In this document: positions 10,268-21,255 of the stretch, piece after piece
How the letters are laid out: each line of letters opens with the position of its first letter
Numbering within the stretch: position 1 is the stretch's first letter
From: Escallonia rubra
Lineage: Eukaryota > Streptophyta > Magnoliopsida > Escalloniales > Escalloniaceae
Direction of reading: 5' to 3'
Assembly: GCA_033065855.1 (NCBI GenBank)
Contig: JAVXUO010003132.1
Coordinates: 446,501 to 510,500, forward strand
DNA: 64,000 nucleotides
Made by a program: the position numbers and the translations under genes
The notes under the pieces: generated by a model
What the model was told of the DNA's origin: nothing
Database searches by the model: none
Seen by the model: the letters and a program-made list of their open reading frames with translations, nothing else

Positions 10268-11827
10268 TTCCCAACCCCTCGAAATCATCCTTGTCCTCAA
10301 GGATGGAAACCCAAGCTGCCCAGCATTTATCCTTTTATTTCTTCCACCCGGATCAAACACAAACTTAGTGAAGGGTCTTTGAACACCTGCACGAACAACT
10401 TCTGAGCAGAATCCCTGGTTTTCCTCATCAAGCTGGCTTGATTGTGAGTCCATCCCCTCAAGCACAACACTGCTAATCCTCAAAAACAATTTCATTGATG
10501 TGCCTTTTGTGGTTGTGGATCTTGGTATACGGAGAGATTGTGCTCCAATTTTCACTGGTATTTTAGCAGCTATGTTCCTTGGAGACTGTATCTCCTCTAG
10601 CTCACCAATTTCCACATTTTCGAGCATATCAACATCTTGATTGATGACACCATCAGAAAGTATGCTCTGATCTTTGAGTGTTAAAACAACTGCACCACCT
10701 TCCATTACTTTGTCAAGCCCATGAAGAACTTTAACACCTGCTAAATCCTGATGCTTAGGCTGAGCTGTACTCTCATCTTCACTTTCGCCTTGATCAATAT
10801 TGTCCTGCTCTTCAAAAGCCTTTGACAAATGCAAGGCTTTCTCCTTTTCAGCATTCATTTCCTCCTCGAGCTTGTGGCTCTTATTAACCCATCCTAAAAT
10901 CACTGATTCACCTCCGTCTACCGCCAAATTGTGTCTTGAATCATTTGTCCTTTCCGTAGTTTGAGATGTTGATTCAGAAACGGGAATAAATGAGCAATGG
11001 CCAGTGAGCATTCTCTTGGACCTTTCGTCAAACACCTTGGCTTCACAAGCAATTTCCACGTTTTTCGCCACAAAAATGGCTGTTGATAAGGTCAACGGAC
11101 TCCATTTATGCACCAGATCTTTGATTTCGGCCTTGAGACCATCAACAAAACATTTGACAGTGATTTCCTCAGAAGGTTCTCGTCCTAGATAAATTGAAAC
11201 CCAAGACCTAAGTAACAGAAAATCATCTACGTATTTACGGACGGATGACATTTGTTGTCGATACGAGAAAAGGTTCATCAATGAAATATCGTGTGATTGC
11301 TCGATCTGCCAAATATCATCTTCTGTCAGATTTCGACCTTGAATTCGGCACTCAATCTCACAGCAGCGTAGAGCATCAATGAAGTGATCCTCTTCTTTAT
11401 CTAGCTCCATTAGATATTCTGTGGTATAATTGCGACACTGAATGATAGGAGGTGGTGTACCTTGTAGATGCTCCACAGAGTACTGCATTTCGCTCGTCCT
11501 TGCATGATTCGCCGACTGCGTGCTCGTTGCGTTTAACTTCGCATTTGATTGAGGAGTAGAGTTTCACATATCCATGTCATCTCGATCTTGATGCGGTGGA
11601 AGTTCTAAGGTGGAGTTGATCTGTGCCATGCAATTCCTTAACTGAAACTTGAATTCTGTGAAAGTCTGGAGCAAGGCAGAGCTGCTTCTTTGCAAATCCC
11701 CCATGGTAGCTTCGACAGAAGCCATACGGACATCATATGCCGCCAACCGATTTCCCATTACCTCCAGGAATTCGTGACCCTCAGCTTCAGAAATTGGAGT
11801 GTTCTTCACAGGATAAGGCATCTTCAA
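10250..11827 (-). CDS. gag-like coding region of the nested element
   Basis: The main open stretch (10250-11488, 412 codons) has a retrotransposon-gag-like core: a block with SYRQQ...VRKYVDDFLLLRSWV, then IYLGREPSEE and CFVDGLKAEIKDLV, then a TLSTAIFVAK block, in the order seen in plant Ty3/gypsy gag. An upstream minus-strand stretch (11564-11827) resembles the coiled N-terminal part of such gag proteins. The C-terminal half is acidic and Gln/Glu-rich; I see no CCHC zinc knuckle. Expected role: forming the virus-like particle. No enzyme domain follows. As a retroelement part it is treated as a fossil; whether any of it is still expressed is unknown. Confidence 0.7.
10268..10280 (-). other. 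Polypurine tract of the nested element
   Basis: On the minus strand GAGGGGTTGGGAA directly abuts the 3' LTR start TGTAACG. The position and purine content are as expected for plus-strand priming. Confidence 0.75.
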
Positions 11828-11911
11828 TTACTCACTGAATTTGCAGAACTGGTGTAGTGCAGGAAGTGAAAATTTCTTACAATTAACGACTCGTTCAGGC
11901 CCCAATTAAGA

Positions 11912-11924
11912 GGCTCTGATACCA
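11912..11924 (-). other. Primer-binding site of the nested element (initiator tRNA-Met type)
   Basis: On the minus strand TGGTATCAGAGCC lies two bases inside the 5' LTR. This is the classical plant retroelement site complementary to the 3' end of initiator tRNA-Met. Confidence 0.88.
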
Positions 11925-11926
11925 AT

Positions 11927-12288
11927 TGTAGCGTATCGTGCCCGAGACGCTACTGCCATAGCTGCTATCTCGAGAGATTTGGGATTAATGGTGAAGAATT
12001 GCAATCAGAGAGGAGAGGAGACAGAAATGGAAGACAGAAACGGGAGGAGAAGAGAGAATTTTCTAGAGAGAGAAAGAGACAGAAACAGTTTAGAGAGAGA
12101 AAGAAACTTTGGTCAATGTATTCCACATTTTTCATGCATCTCACTAACAGATCACGCCTCTTATATAGAGAGGGTGGTAACAAATTGAAACAACAGTAAA
12201 CGTCGCTAATTATCAAATTCTAAACGGAATAACGGAAAATGGACTAAACGGCAGCGTATGGTCTTCGATTCTATCCCGGTACGTTACA
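11927..12288 (-). repeat. 5' LTR of the nested gag-only element
   Basis: Differs by eye from the other LTR by a single base near its outer end. A minus-strand TATATAA at 12161-12167, within CTCTATATAAGAGG, is a good TATA box for transcription into gag. Confidence 0.92.
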
Positions 12289-13712
12289 GCCGCCGCCCCC
12301 ACTTCTTCCCCTTTCTTCTTCTTCCTTCTTCTTCTCACGCCGCCGCCCCCACTTCTTCCCCTTTCTTCTTCTTCTTCCTTCTTCTTCTCACGCCGCCGCC
12401 CCCACTTCTTCCCCTTTCTTCTTCTTCCTTCTTCTTCACACCACGCCGCCCACCCTACCCCCTCGGCCTCGGCCCTCCCCCTCCCTTCCCCCTTCCTCTC
12501 TCTCCCCCTCCCCTCCTTCCCTCCCTCTCCTCTCTTCCCCTCGCCCCTTGCCCACCCGCGGCAGGCCGCCGCCGCCTCCCTTCCCCCTTCATCCTCCATT
12601 CCCCTTCGACCTCACCAACCCCTCCTTCTCCCCCCTCGCCGCCCCGCCAAGGCCGAGGCCGCCCCTTCCAAGGCCGAAGCCGCCCCTTCCAAGGCCGAGG
12701 CCGACCGCGCCAAGGCCGCCCCTGCCTGCGCCGAGCCCGCCCGCGCCAAGGCCGCCCTCCCCTAGGCCGACCCTCACGCCACACCCAAGGCCGAGGCCGA
12801 CCCTTCCCCCTCTTCGGCCTTCATCCTCCTCCCCATCCCTTCACCTTCGGCCACCATCAAGGTACCCATTTTAGCCTTCTCAAAACCAAGGTAACACCAC
12901 CTTCAACCTTCACCTTCTTTCCATCATCCGCGGCCAACCTTCAACTCTAACGCACGACCATCTTCCATGCCCACTTCGGCCTCCATCAACCAAAGTCATC
13001 CACTTCGGCCTACACACACTCACCCAATGACCGAACATCGACAACCAAGGCCAAGCACTTCAAAAAAAAAAAATATATATTTTTTTTTGCATGCAACATC
13101 GATTGCCTTCCATTGCTCGCGCCCTTGCGCCCGTCGTGGACTGCCCCTGCATCGCCACGCCCGAGCGCGCCTTTGTCGCGCCCCTCGTCCCGACGTCCCT
13201 GACATCAACGTATTTTATCGACATGCATTGCCCGAGCCTATGCACTCGTCGTGGACTGCCCCCGCATCGCGATGTCCGACCGCGCCCTTGTCGCGCCCCT
13301 CATGACGATGTCCCTCGACATCAACTCCCTTGGTAGGTGGTGCGCGAGATAGCTCGAACCACTTACTCTTATTCATTGTCCAATGCTCGTCGCCAGCGCC
13401 CGCGCGCCGTCTTCACGACGCTTGTCGCCAATCGCTCGGGTGACGTCTCCGCGACACTCGTCGTCCGTCGCCCGGGCGCCGTTTACATGCTCGCGCCCCT
13501 GCGCCCTGTCATCGTGCCTTGGTCTCAACCCCCAAGCATGCAAAGCTTTCGTAGGTGGTGCACGAGGTGGCTCGAGCCACCTACTCCTCATCATCATCAT
13601 GCAGACGACCTCAACAACACTCCAGCCAAACAACATAAAATCTTCCTAAGTGTTTATGCGTGCGGTGCCCGCTCGGGTTACCCCTCCGCGCACACCACAC
13701 GCAGGGGGCTTA
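12289..13712 (+). mobile_element. Internal region of the 10.5-kb element, right part
   Basis: It starts with about three tandem copies (period about 50) of a GCCGCCGCCCCCACTTC block followed by TTCTTCTTC tracts; a fourth copy lies left of the nested element at about 9846-9900. A minisatellite of about 21 bp with CCAAGGCCGARGCCG follows at about 12645-12795. A box AGGTGGTGCRCGAG...CTCGARCC recurs near 13331 and 13553, with a relative near 8981. No gag, pol or other known domain is found. The frames at 12258-12950, 12967-13305 and 13337-13840 look like chance frames in GC-rich repeats. Confidence 0.7.
13701..13710 (+). other. Polypurine tract of the 10.5-kb element
   Basis: GCAGGGGGCT lies two bases before the 3' LTR (TGTTCCC). 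The position is correct and the G-run is typical of Tat-like elements. Confidence 0.6.
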
Positions 13713-16464
13713 TGTTCCCAACCCATTCTGGTCGCACCCAAAGGCCCACTACGGTCCCACTTTGCATGACACGTCCGCACAAGCAACATACATTTTCAAC
13801 GCTCACAACCGGTCAAAGCATGCACGCTCAAGTAACGTGACCAAGCCTCATGGCACTTTGACCGTCGCACTTCGCCCGTCGCCCAACGACGCGCCATGAC
13901 ACTTGCCCAAGGAAGTTGGCCTTGGCCTCCCCCTTGGGGTCGGCCTCGGCCTTGGCCTCCCCCTTGGGGTCGGCCTCGGCCTTCCCCTTGGGGTCGGCCT
14001 CGGCCTTCCCCGAAGGGTTGGCCTTTGGCCTCTATCCTTAGCACCTTCACTTCTCTTCAAGAGGCCTTGCATCCTTCGCGACGCCCTTCGCCCGTCATCC
14101 GGACGTCAACCTCGCGACGTCCGTCGTGTATCACCTTACGGACGTTCGTGCATCAACCTCGCGACGTCCGTCGTGCATCACCTTACAGACGTTCGTGCAT
14201 CAACCTCGCGACGTCCGTCGTGCATCACCTTACGGACGTTCGTCCATCAACCTCGCGACGTCCGTCGTGCATCACCTTACGGACGTTCGTACATCAACCT
14301 CGCGACGTCCGTCGTGCATCAACCTCGCGACGTCCGTCGTGCATCACCTTACGGACGTTCGTACATCAACCTCGCGACGTCCGTCGTGCATCACCTTACG
14401 GACGTTCGTACATCAACCTCGCGACGTCCGTCCTGCAACAACCTCCCGACATCCGTTCGTTCATCAACCTCACGACGTCCGTCGTCCATCAACTCCGCGA
14501 CCCCCGTCGCCCGGACACAACTCCGCGACCCCCGTCGCCCGGACACAACTCCGCGACCCCCGTCGCCCGGACACAACTCCGCGACCCCGTCGCCCAGACA
14601 CAACTCCACGACGCTCATCATCCGTCGCCCGGACGTCGTCTTCATGACCCCCGTCACCGACGTCCGGGCGTCACACTCCAACACTTCGCCGCGCCCATGC
14701 GCCGCGCCGCTGATACAGCCGTGCCCCCAGGCTCTCTGTCACACTACCGTGCCCCCGGCACCATAAGCACTTTGTCGCGCCCATGCGCCACCATTGACAC
14801 CAACGTGCCCCCGGCACCTTACGCACTCTGTCGCGCCCATGCGCCACCATTGACACAAACATGCCCCCGGCACCTTACTCACTTCATCGCGCCCATGCGC
14901 CACAATCATGTCATCATGCCCCCGGGCACCTTACTCACTTCATCGCGCCCATGCGCCACAATCATATCATCATGCCCCCGGGCACCACACTCATTCATCA
15001 CACCATGCGCACCTTGCCTTGGTCATGGAACATGCTTCAACCCACTCTCCGGAGTGTACATCATCCGCGGGGATAGGCGACTCCTCCGGGACACTATCTC
15101 TGCCAGGGAGCTCTTCAACTCCCCTTCCGCCAGGTAGACGGCTCCTCCGGGATGCTACCTCGGCCAGTCGGGTAGACGGCTCCTCCGGGATGCTACCTTG
15201 ACATGCTCCGAGTGCTCCGGCACAAGGACTCACCCGCGGGGATAGGCGACTCCTCCGGGACACTATCTCTGCCAGGGAGCTCTTCAACTCCCCTTCCGCC
15301 AGGTAGACGGCTCCTCCGGGATGCTACCTCGGCCAGTCGGGTAGACGGCTCCTCCGGGATGCTACCTTGACATGCTCCGAGTGCTCCGGCATAAGGACTC
15401 ACCCGCGGGGATAGGCGACTCCTCCGGGACACTATCTCTGCCAGGGAGCTCTTCAACTCCCCTTCCGCCAGGTAGACGGCTCCTCCGGGATGCTACCTCG
15501 GCCAGTCGGGTAGACGGCTCCTCCGGGATGCTACCTTGACATGCTCCGAGTGCTCCGGCATAAGGACTCACCCGCAGGGATAGGCGACTCCTCCGGGACA
15601 CTATCTCTGCCAGGGAGCTCTTCAACTCCCCTTCCGCCAGGTAGACGGCTCCTCCGGGATGCTACCTTGGCCGGCCGAGTAGACGGCTCCTCCGGGATGC
15701 TACCTTGGCCTGCGGAATAGACGACTCCTCCGGGACACTATCTCCGTCAGGGTGCCTGCGTGACTGGCCTACGTGCTCCGGCACTGGGGGCTTGCGTCGG
15801 CACCCCTAGGGACTATGACCCCCGGGTCACTCCGAGACGGGAGCAGGTCTTCGGAGGGCATCGCGCCTAGTTCACCTGGCAGTTGGGCGTCGGGTCTTCC
15901 CCACCGCTGCCAGGCCTGTGGGACTCCGCAAGGGCTTGGATTGGAGGCTAGATCAAGGGGGTTCTCTGGCCACACCGATGCGGTGGGAGCCAGTCTTTCC
16001 AGACAGACAGAGCGACGCTGTGAGGAGCAGGCCGATTGAATATGCGATCTGACAGTCCATGGAGCACCGGCACTCGTGGACCCCCCGGTGACGTGTCATT
16101 CCCGGGGAGCGCCACGTGTCGGTTTATGACATCATCATCTCAATCTCTATAAATAGAGGTCTTGAGAATTCATTTGAGAGGATAACATTTGGACATTTTC
16201 ACTTTCTCACTCTAGAATTCTAGAGAGAGAAACATACAGTACCCTGACTCTGGACCTAAGCATCGGACTGTGACTGTCATCGTGTATTCATCTCGCGCTA
16301 TCGCCCTCGCAGCACTGCCACCCTCGAGTTCTATCTGGGAAGCCCTTGGTCTCTGCCCTTGTTCCACCCTTGCTGTGTCTCACATCAACATACTTGGAAG
16401 CTGACTCGGACTGCAGCCTTTGTGGCACCTCCACGTAAGCACGAACCCACTTTCCTTGGCATCA
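13713..16464 (+). repeat. 3' LTR of the 10.5-kb element
   Basis: A colinear copy of 5959-8708, offset 7754-7756, with the same minisatellites, ABRE pair and TATA box (16148-16156). It ends TTGGCATCA and is followed by the right copy of the GAAGT duplication. Differences from the 5' LTR are scattered single substitutions plus a 2-bp length change near 16215. Confidence 0.9.
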
Positions 16465-16528
16465 GAAGTTAACTCTCTCTAGGAGCTATTGGAAAACCAG
16501 ATTACCGAGGAAGATTGGGTGAGACACA
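16465..16528 (+). pseudogene. Tat-type integrase remnant, third piece
   Basis: After the GAAGT duplication the target continues with a short match to the ...EEDWVRH stretch that lies just downstream of the Tat integrase core. It is cut off at 16529 by another LTR-like sequence. With 1669-2159 and 5496-5958 it shows that one old Tat copy received at least three insertions. Confidence 0.65.
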
Positions 16529-18300
16529 TGTAACTCCCCGATTTTTTGGAGCATTAATTTCAAATAAATAAAGGCAGAAAACCTCAAAATATCCAAAAGT
16601 CTCCCAACTGGGTATTCAGAGCATCTAAGAATAAGTCTCTAGGAAACATCAATAAATGTCACACCGGCTTAAAATAGTTATATTGACCTCAACTACTTCT
16701 ACACAGAGCTTCAAAATAAAATCTAAAGCAAAATCTATTCGACAAAAAATAAAAAAGGAAAATCCTTCCCTAAAAAGCTTCTGGTTTAGCCATGCCTTAT
16801 AATCATTTGCACATCTATGAACACTGGCTAATAACCTAAAAGGAAGGGGGTGTTGAGCACAAAGCCCAGTAAAGATAATTGCATACACTCACTTACAGAG
16901 TACAAAGTACGCTGTATCGATAATAATACTTGGAGTTGATAAAATACAATACCAAGGTGAATGGCGAATACCAAAAGTAATGCATTAACTTTCATTTCAA
17001 AAATCAGATTAGCAATAAGGCCAAATAGCTCGTACCAGCAGACAATACAATCTCAAAGTAAGGAATTACCATATATAACTAAATTTGCAGTGGGTCAAAG
17101 GTTTTGATGCATTTAAAATAATACAAATTAAGTTCGAAACCTACAAGTTCTGATAACGATATCTTATATTTCAAAAAGGCTCTAATAAATTCAATAGTAC
17201 TTCAGATATGTTTGAAAACATCTTTAAATAGATCAGATATCAAAATCCAAACGTTCAATCAGTATCAAGATGAAGACCATGAGAGCCATTCAGAAATATG
17301 TCACACGTGCCATAACTGACACGTGAGAAAAGGTTCAAAAAATAAGATCGCGGTCTCTAGCTCATCTTGCTTAGCTAGCCTACCTTCCAATCCACTTGGG
17401 TAAGTCAGAAATAGATAAGTCACATACACTGCGACATGGCTCATCAGATTATAAAAACATATACCAAATCAACTTAATAAACACCTAGAGTTTGAAGCCG
17501 ACAAAGTCATTCTCGTTCGCACGACGCATAATAGTGTTATTCAAGAGTTAACTTCAATAATGAAGTCAACAAATTCTAACAAAACTCAAAGCCTAAAAGT
17601 TGAAGAGGACTCGTTACTGTTTTTGTAATGTCTAAGATCATCAAAAACTGATAAGAAACGAATAAAATAGAGCAAGTCAAAGTAAGTTGATTTATAGTGT
17701 CAAATAGCAACTTCTGCACTGACGAATAACTTTCAAACTAAATTTCGATCAGAACATAGATGGATTCTGATAAAACACAAAGCTAAGAAGTTAAATAGGA
17801 CTCTTTAAGGTTTCCATATTGTCTAGAATCATCAAAAAAATGAGAAATAAAGGAGATAGAACAAATCGAAATATGTTGATTTACAGTGTCAAAAACATAA
17901 AACTCTGCACTGACAATTAATTTTCAAACTCAATTTTGTCCAAGAACCAAATGGATTCTGATAAAACATTAATAAAAAAAGTTTAAGAAGACTCTTAAAG
18001 GATTTCATAATGTCTAAGATCATTAAAAACCAAAGAGAAACAAATAAAATACAATAAATCGAAGTTGGCTGACTTGAATTGGCAGAAACATAAGTATAAA
18101 AATATTCAGGTCTATTTTTTAATATCTAGCCCTTAGAATTTCAGAAAAACCAAAGCTACAAAGTTGTAGTAACTGTTTGGGGTTTTCAAACAGTAAGAAC
18201 ACTGCTATTGGATTAGGAACAAAAAATTTATAGACTCTTGAAATTACTATAAAGATTTACAATAAAAAGATCACGAATCAAAGTCAATAATCGAAAGTTA
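16529..18300 (-). mobile_element. LTR-like sequence, gypsy type, right border not found
   Basis: Begins TGTAACTCCCCG exactly where the integrase remnant stops. It shares layout with the LTR at 2160-5495: a 'GAGC...AGCCCAGTAAAG' block, then a 'TCCACTTGGGTA' block. By that analogy it is a minus-orientation LTR or LTR fragment. No matching right end or target duplication was found, so the limit at 18300 is approximate. It contains a 191-bp tandem repeat and no coding sequence. Confidence 0.5.
17572..18200. repeat. 191-bp tandem repeat
   Basis: Three units start at 17572, 17763 and 17954, with a decayed fourth near 18130. Each has an ATTCTRAYAAAAC start, an ATGTCTAAGATCAT-like middle and a TCTGCACTGAC-like end. 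The units differ from each other by perhaps a fifth, so the array is old. Confidence 0.85.
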
Positions 18301-19400
18301 ATACCACATGTGCCTGATAGCCAAACCCACTATGGAAGGATATAGCCAGAGTGCTTTTCATTCTTGATCTCTGCCTTTAGAAGGGCATTTGGGTATCGAA
18401 GAGTAGACTCACTTCTTCTGTGTACGGGAGTCCAAAGATATACACTGGTATTGTCCATGGTGGGAAGTTCGCGGTTCTCTTTTGCAGACCTCTAGACACT
18501 ATTGTATCTATCTCTTGGGTTATCGTTATTCCACCTTATACTTTGCATGTAGGATATTGAGGTAGTTTGGGTATAAACAGGTTGTTCAAGATTTCTATAG
18601 TACCTTTGCTGCCATGGAGAACATCATTAGCCCCTCCGCAATGAAAGCTGCTCTGAACGGTTGGGGGTCCCCTTCCTCTTTCGATCGTTTCGTTAGAGGT
18701 GATATGTTCATTGATTGTATGGATCCCACTGTTGTGATTCTCTCTGAAGAGTATATCAAATGGTTGTGGCCTGACATCCAGGAAAAAAATGTTGGCTTTA
18801 AAGAACAAGCTGAGAATAGAGCTGAATTGGGACTTCTCACGTGCTTGTGAGATAATACCTTTGGAGAAAGCCAAAGAAAAAGCTCGTGCTGCTATCTGTC
18901 TGGGGCCAAAATAACCTGAGCCTGGCAAGTCTTCTTGAAGTATGGTAAAGAAATTCCGTCGTCTTTAAGCTGAAGGTTGAATCTGGGTTACCTGGATCAG
19001 GCAGTCTTGGATCATCTCCCAAATGTTCGAGGAGAAGTTCGATGCTAACGGGAATCGGATACAGTCTTTGCACATGGATGAGCCAAAGAAACATCCTTCT
19101 TTGCTGCTTAAGGAGAAACCACCGAAGAGGAATTCGACTATCAAAGCTACTTAGAACCGGGATGTGGGTGTGGATGCTTATCTCAAGGGTTAGTTTGATT
19201 GGAAGGTAACTAACGCTAGGAGAATGTGGATCAGGGACCAACTTTTTAGGTGGAAAAATTAGAGGTTGTGATTCCAGTATCTCAAGGGTCGATTAAGAAA
19301 AGTATGAAGACATGGAACTCGGTCTTATATGATGAAGACAGTCCAGCTATGAAGAAGCTGAAAAAGATTTTGATGCATATCCCATAGGTTGCTGATAGGA
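18301..19400. other. Unassigned region with fragmentary coding look
   Basis: Several medium open stretches exist on both strands (minus 18536-18928 and 18837-19241; plus 18614-18850), but none matches a family I recognise. It lies next to a minus-strand Tat remnant (19410-20065), on the side where Tat elements may carry extra sequences between pol and the 3' LTR. A decayed piece of that element is one possibility; a host pseudogene is another. Confidence 0.3.
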
Positions 19401-19409
19401 CATAGAATT

Positions 19410-20065
19410 TTCGTACCCTAACTTTTGCCTTAACTTCACATGGTTTTTGTCCTAGCGGGCTCTTTTATTTTGTCTAGCATTTTTTATGATTTTCATTTTT
19501 CTTTGCCCTAACTTTTGCCTAGGCCACCCTTTGCAGGGTTTTCGTCCTAGTGGGCATTTTTATTCTTCTAAGGAATGTAGTTAGTATTTCAGCCAGTGGA
19601 ATAAAAGAATTATATCAAAATTTGACCGCACCCAAAATAACTTCACGGGCTTCCTACGTACCTCCATCTATGTGTTATGTCAATGGGTATGTGCTGGAAA
19701 ATGTTGCTAAGGAGGAAGGTATTTCGTAGTTCAATTACAAAACTCGCTCAAGAATACTACTTCTTTAATCGATATAGATTGACTAACTGTGATAACTGAA
19801 TTTCGTCTGAATTGACTAACAGTGCTGCGCCCCAGTCATGGTTTGCTTGATCATATATGGACCTGACCAGTTGCGTTCAAACTTTCCTCGAGGCTTTCAA
19901 ATATGTCCAATGTTCTCCTTCAACACCAGATCCCTTTCTTTCAATTCACGTCCCTTCACTGGCTTGTTGAATGCTCGGGCAATTCGCTACCGGTAACCCT
20001 AGATGTGGTAGAATGCCATCAGTTTTTTCTCTTATGCTAAAGCCAATTCCTAAAAAAAAAAACCC
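19410..20065 (-). pseudogene. Tat-type element, 3' end of pol and downstream repeats
   Basis: On the minus strand, 19725-20065 reads like the C-terminal end of a Tat integrase: a RAFNKPVKGRELKERDLVLK-like stretch, then a PRGKFERNWSGPY-like block with the conserved Gly-Lys-Phe and Trp-Gly-Pro. Downstream (19410-19560) are two copies of a GCCCRCTAGGAC...GGCAAAAGTTAGGG motif, which I associate with the region after pol in Tat elements. It is broken and isolated; the rest of pol is absent here. Confidence 0.65.
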
Positions 20066-20510
20066 TAGATATTTTTATCAGGATACTTGTGTCAGTATGA
20101 ATTGGAATGTTTTGTGACTTTGAATTAAATAGTGGACCTAAAAATCAATTAAATTTTTTCATCCCGGAAAGTGGGTTATACTTTTGGGATTAGATGACCC
20201 AATTTAAATTTGGGCTTTAGTTTGACCCATTTATAAAATTAGAGAATTCTGGGACATAATGGGTATTTTGTAATTCTTATTGTTTTCGGAATATAATCAC
20301 ATTTCTTTTAGGCTGATGACTTATGTACAATATAATTCCTAGAAGCACCGCAAACTTCAGAAGAGCCTCCAAAGAATCTCTAGGAAGAACATTTTTTAGA
20401 TTTTGGTCATTACATTGAGGTAAGAGCTTATTTCGATATTGGGATTGAGGTTTGTGGTAAGAACCACATAATCTACTATGATTGATAGAGTCTACTTAAA
20501 ATTTTGGGTG
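20066..20510. other. Intergenic, nothing recognised
   Basis: AT-rich sequence without coding signal. It forms the left flank of a Mutator-like insertion. Confidence 0.5.
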
Positions 20511-20519
20511 TTATTATAT

Positions 20520-21255
20520 GGGAAAAACTTTTGTATTGCTATGCCATGGAAAATTTTCCTATGGCATAACATCACAAAAGACAATCATGCCCTTATATAA
20601 ATCCCAAATGTATTCGATATTAAAGGTAAATAAGTAATATCAGAATCAAATTTTAACGATCCTAGATTTTACTATCTCTCGCAGCCGTCACTACCACCAG
20701 CAACCCACGGCAGTGGCGGCAACAGCCGCAGGGCAAGCAAACGGTGGCGACAGTTGGGCGGCGATGACAGCAGCAACAACAGGGCACGACAAGGGTGGTG
20801 AGACGGTTGGGAACACACCCCATCACCCCTATTGTCCTTGAATACCACCAGTGGTTCATTAGATCCCGCTGGTGGTTCGTTCTTATGATGGTGGCACTAA
20901 GGTGGTGGGGACCGTTATGGATGGTGCGGCAACATTGAGGGGCTGCCATGGTGGGTGGGGAAACTATAGGGGCTGCCAGTGTGATTGAGTGATGGTGGGA
21001 AAAGTGATGGAGGCGAGAGAAATGTAGTGGCAGCGATGGGGGAAATGGTGGCGACAACCATGATGGTGGCGGCGACTAGGTATGGAGGTGGTGGCTAGGG
21101 AGAAAGAAAAAGGAATTAGGGTTAGGGTTGTTAATTTTGAAAATGACGTTTGATTAATGAACTAACATATGAATTTTATATAATGGTTTAACTGTCTTTT
21201 TCATTCTTTGCCATAGAAGAACTTTCTGTGGCATAGCAACATAAAAAACTACCCC
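20520..21255. mobile_element. 736-bp non-autonomous Mutator-like element, possible Pack-MULE
   Basis: The 9-bp duplication TTATTATAT (20511-20519 and 21256-21264) flanks imperfect terminal inverted repeats. The left end has GTATTGCTATGCCATGG and, further in, CCTATGGCATAAC; the right end on the minus strand has ATGTTGCTATGCCACAG and TTCTATGGCAAAG. A 9-bp duplication is diagnostic of the Mutator superfamily. The interior (20640-21110) is clearly richer in GC than the flanks and is built of GGTGGCGGCGAC-like triplets, with a 131-codon minus-strand frame (20662-21057). The composition suggests a captured host-gene fragment, but the donor is not recognised. No transposase is present. Confidence 0.85.

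Larger units (their letters stand above)
9906..12288 (-). mobile_element. 2.4-kb gag-only LTR retrotransposon nested in the 10.5-kb element
   Basis: Identical-length LTRs (362 bp; 9906-10267 and 11927-12288) differ by eye at one base. GCCGC is duplicated at 9901-9905 and 12289-12293. The primer-binding site and polypurine tract show that the element runs on the minus strand. The interior holds only a gag-like coding region and no protease, reverse transcriptase or integrase, so it must borrow these. The near-identical LTRs make it very recent, and it is younger than its 10.5-kb host element. Gag and PBS features fit a Ty3/gypsy chromovirus-like parent, which is inference. Confidence 0.88.
5959..16464 (+). 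mobile_element. 10.5-kb coding-poor LTR retrotransposon (LARD-like), looks structurally whole
   Basis: Two direct copies of a 2.75-kb LTR (5959-8708 and 13713-16464) enclose about 5 kb. The element is flanked by the 5-bp duplication GAAGT (5954-5958 and 16465-16469) and interrupts a Tat integrase remnant. A primer-binding site (8712-8729) and a purine-rich tract (13701-13710) are in the correct places. No gag or pol of its own is seen in the internal region. By eye the LTRs differ at about 20 sites in 2.75 kb, under 1%, which suggests an insertion a few hundred thousand years old at commonly used plant rates. Known parallel: large non-autonomous elements such as rice Dasheng, mobilised by Tat relatives such as RIRE2. 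The link to that group is inferred from the primer-binding site and layout. Confidence 0.88.

Noticed and set aside
12258-12950. Pro-rich 230-codon frame
   Set aside because: Starts inside the nested LTR and continues through CT-rich and GGCCGA repeats; no domain.
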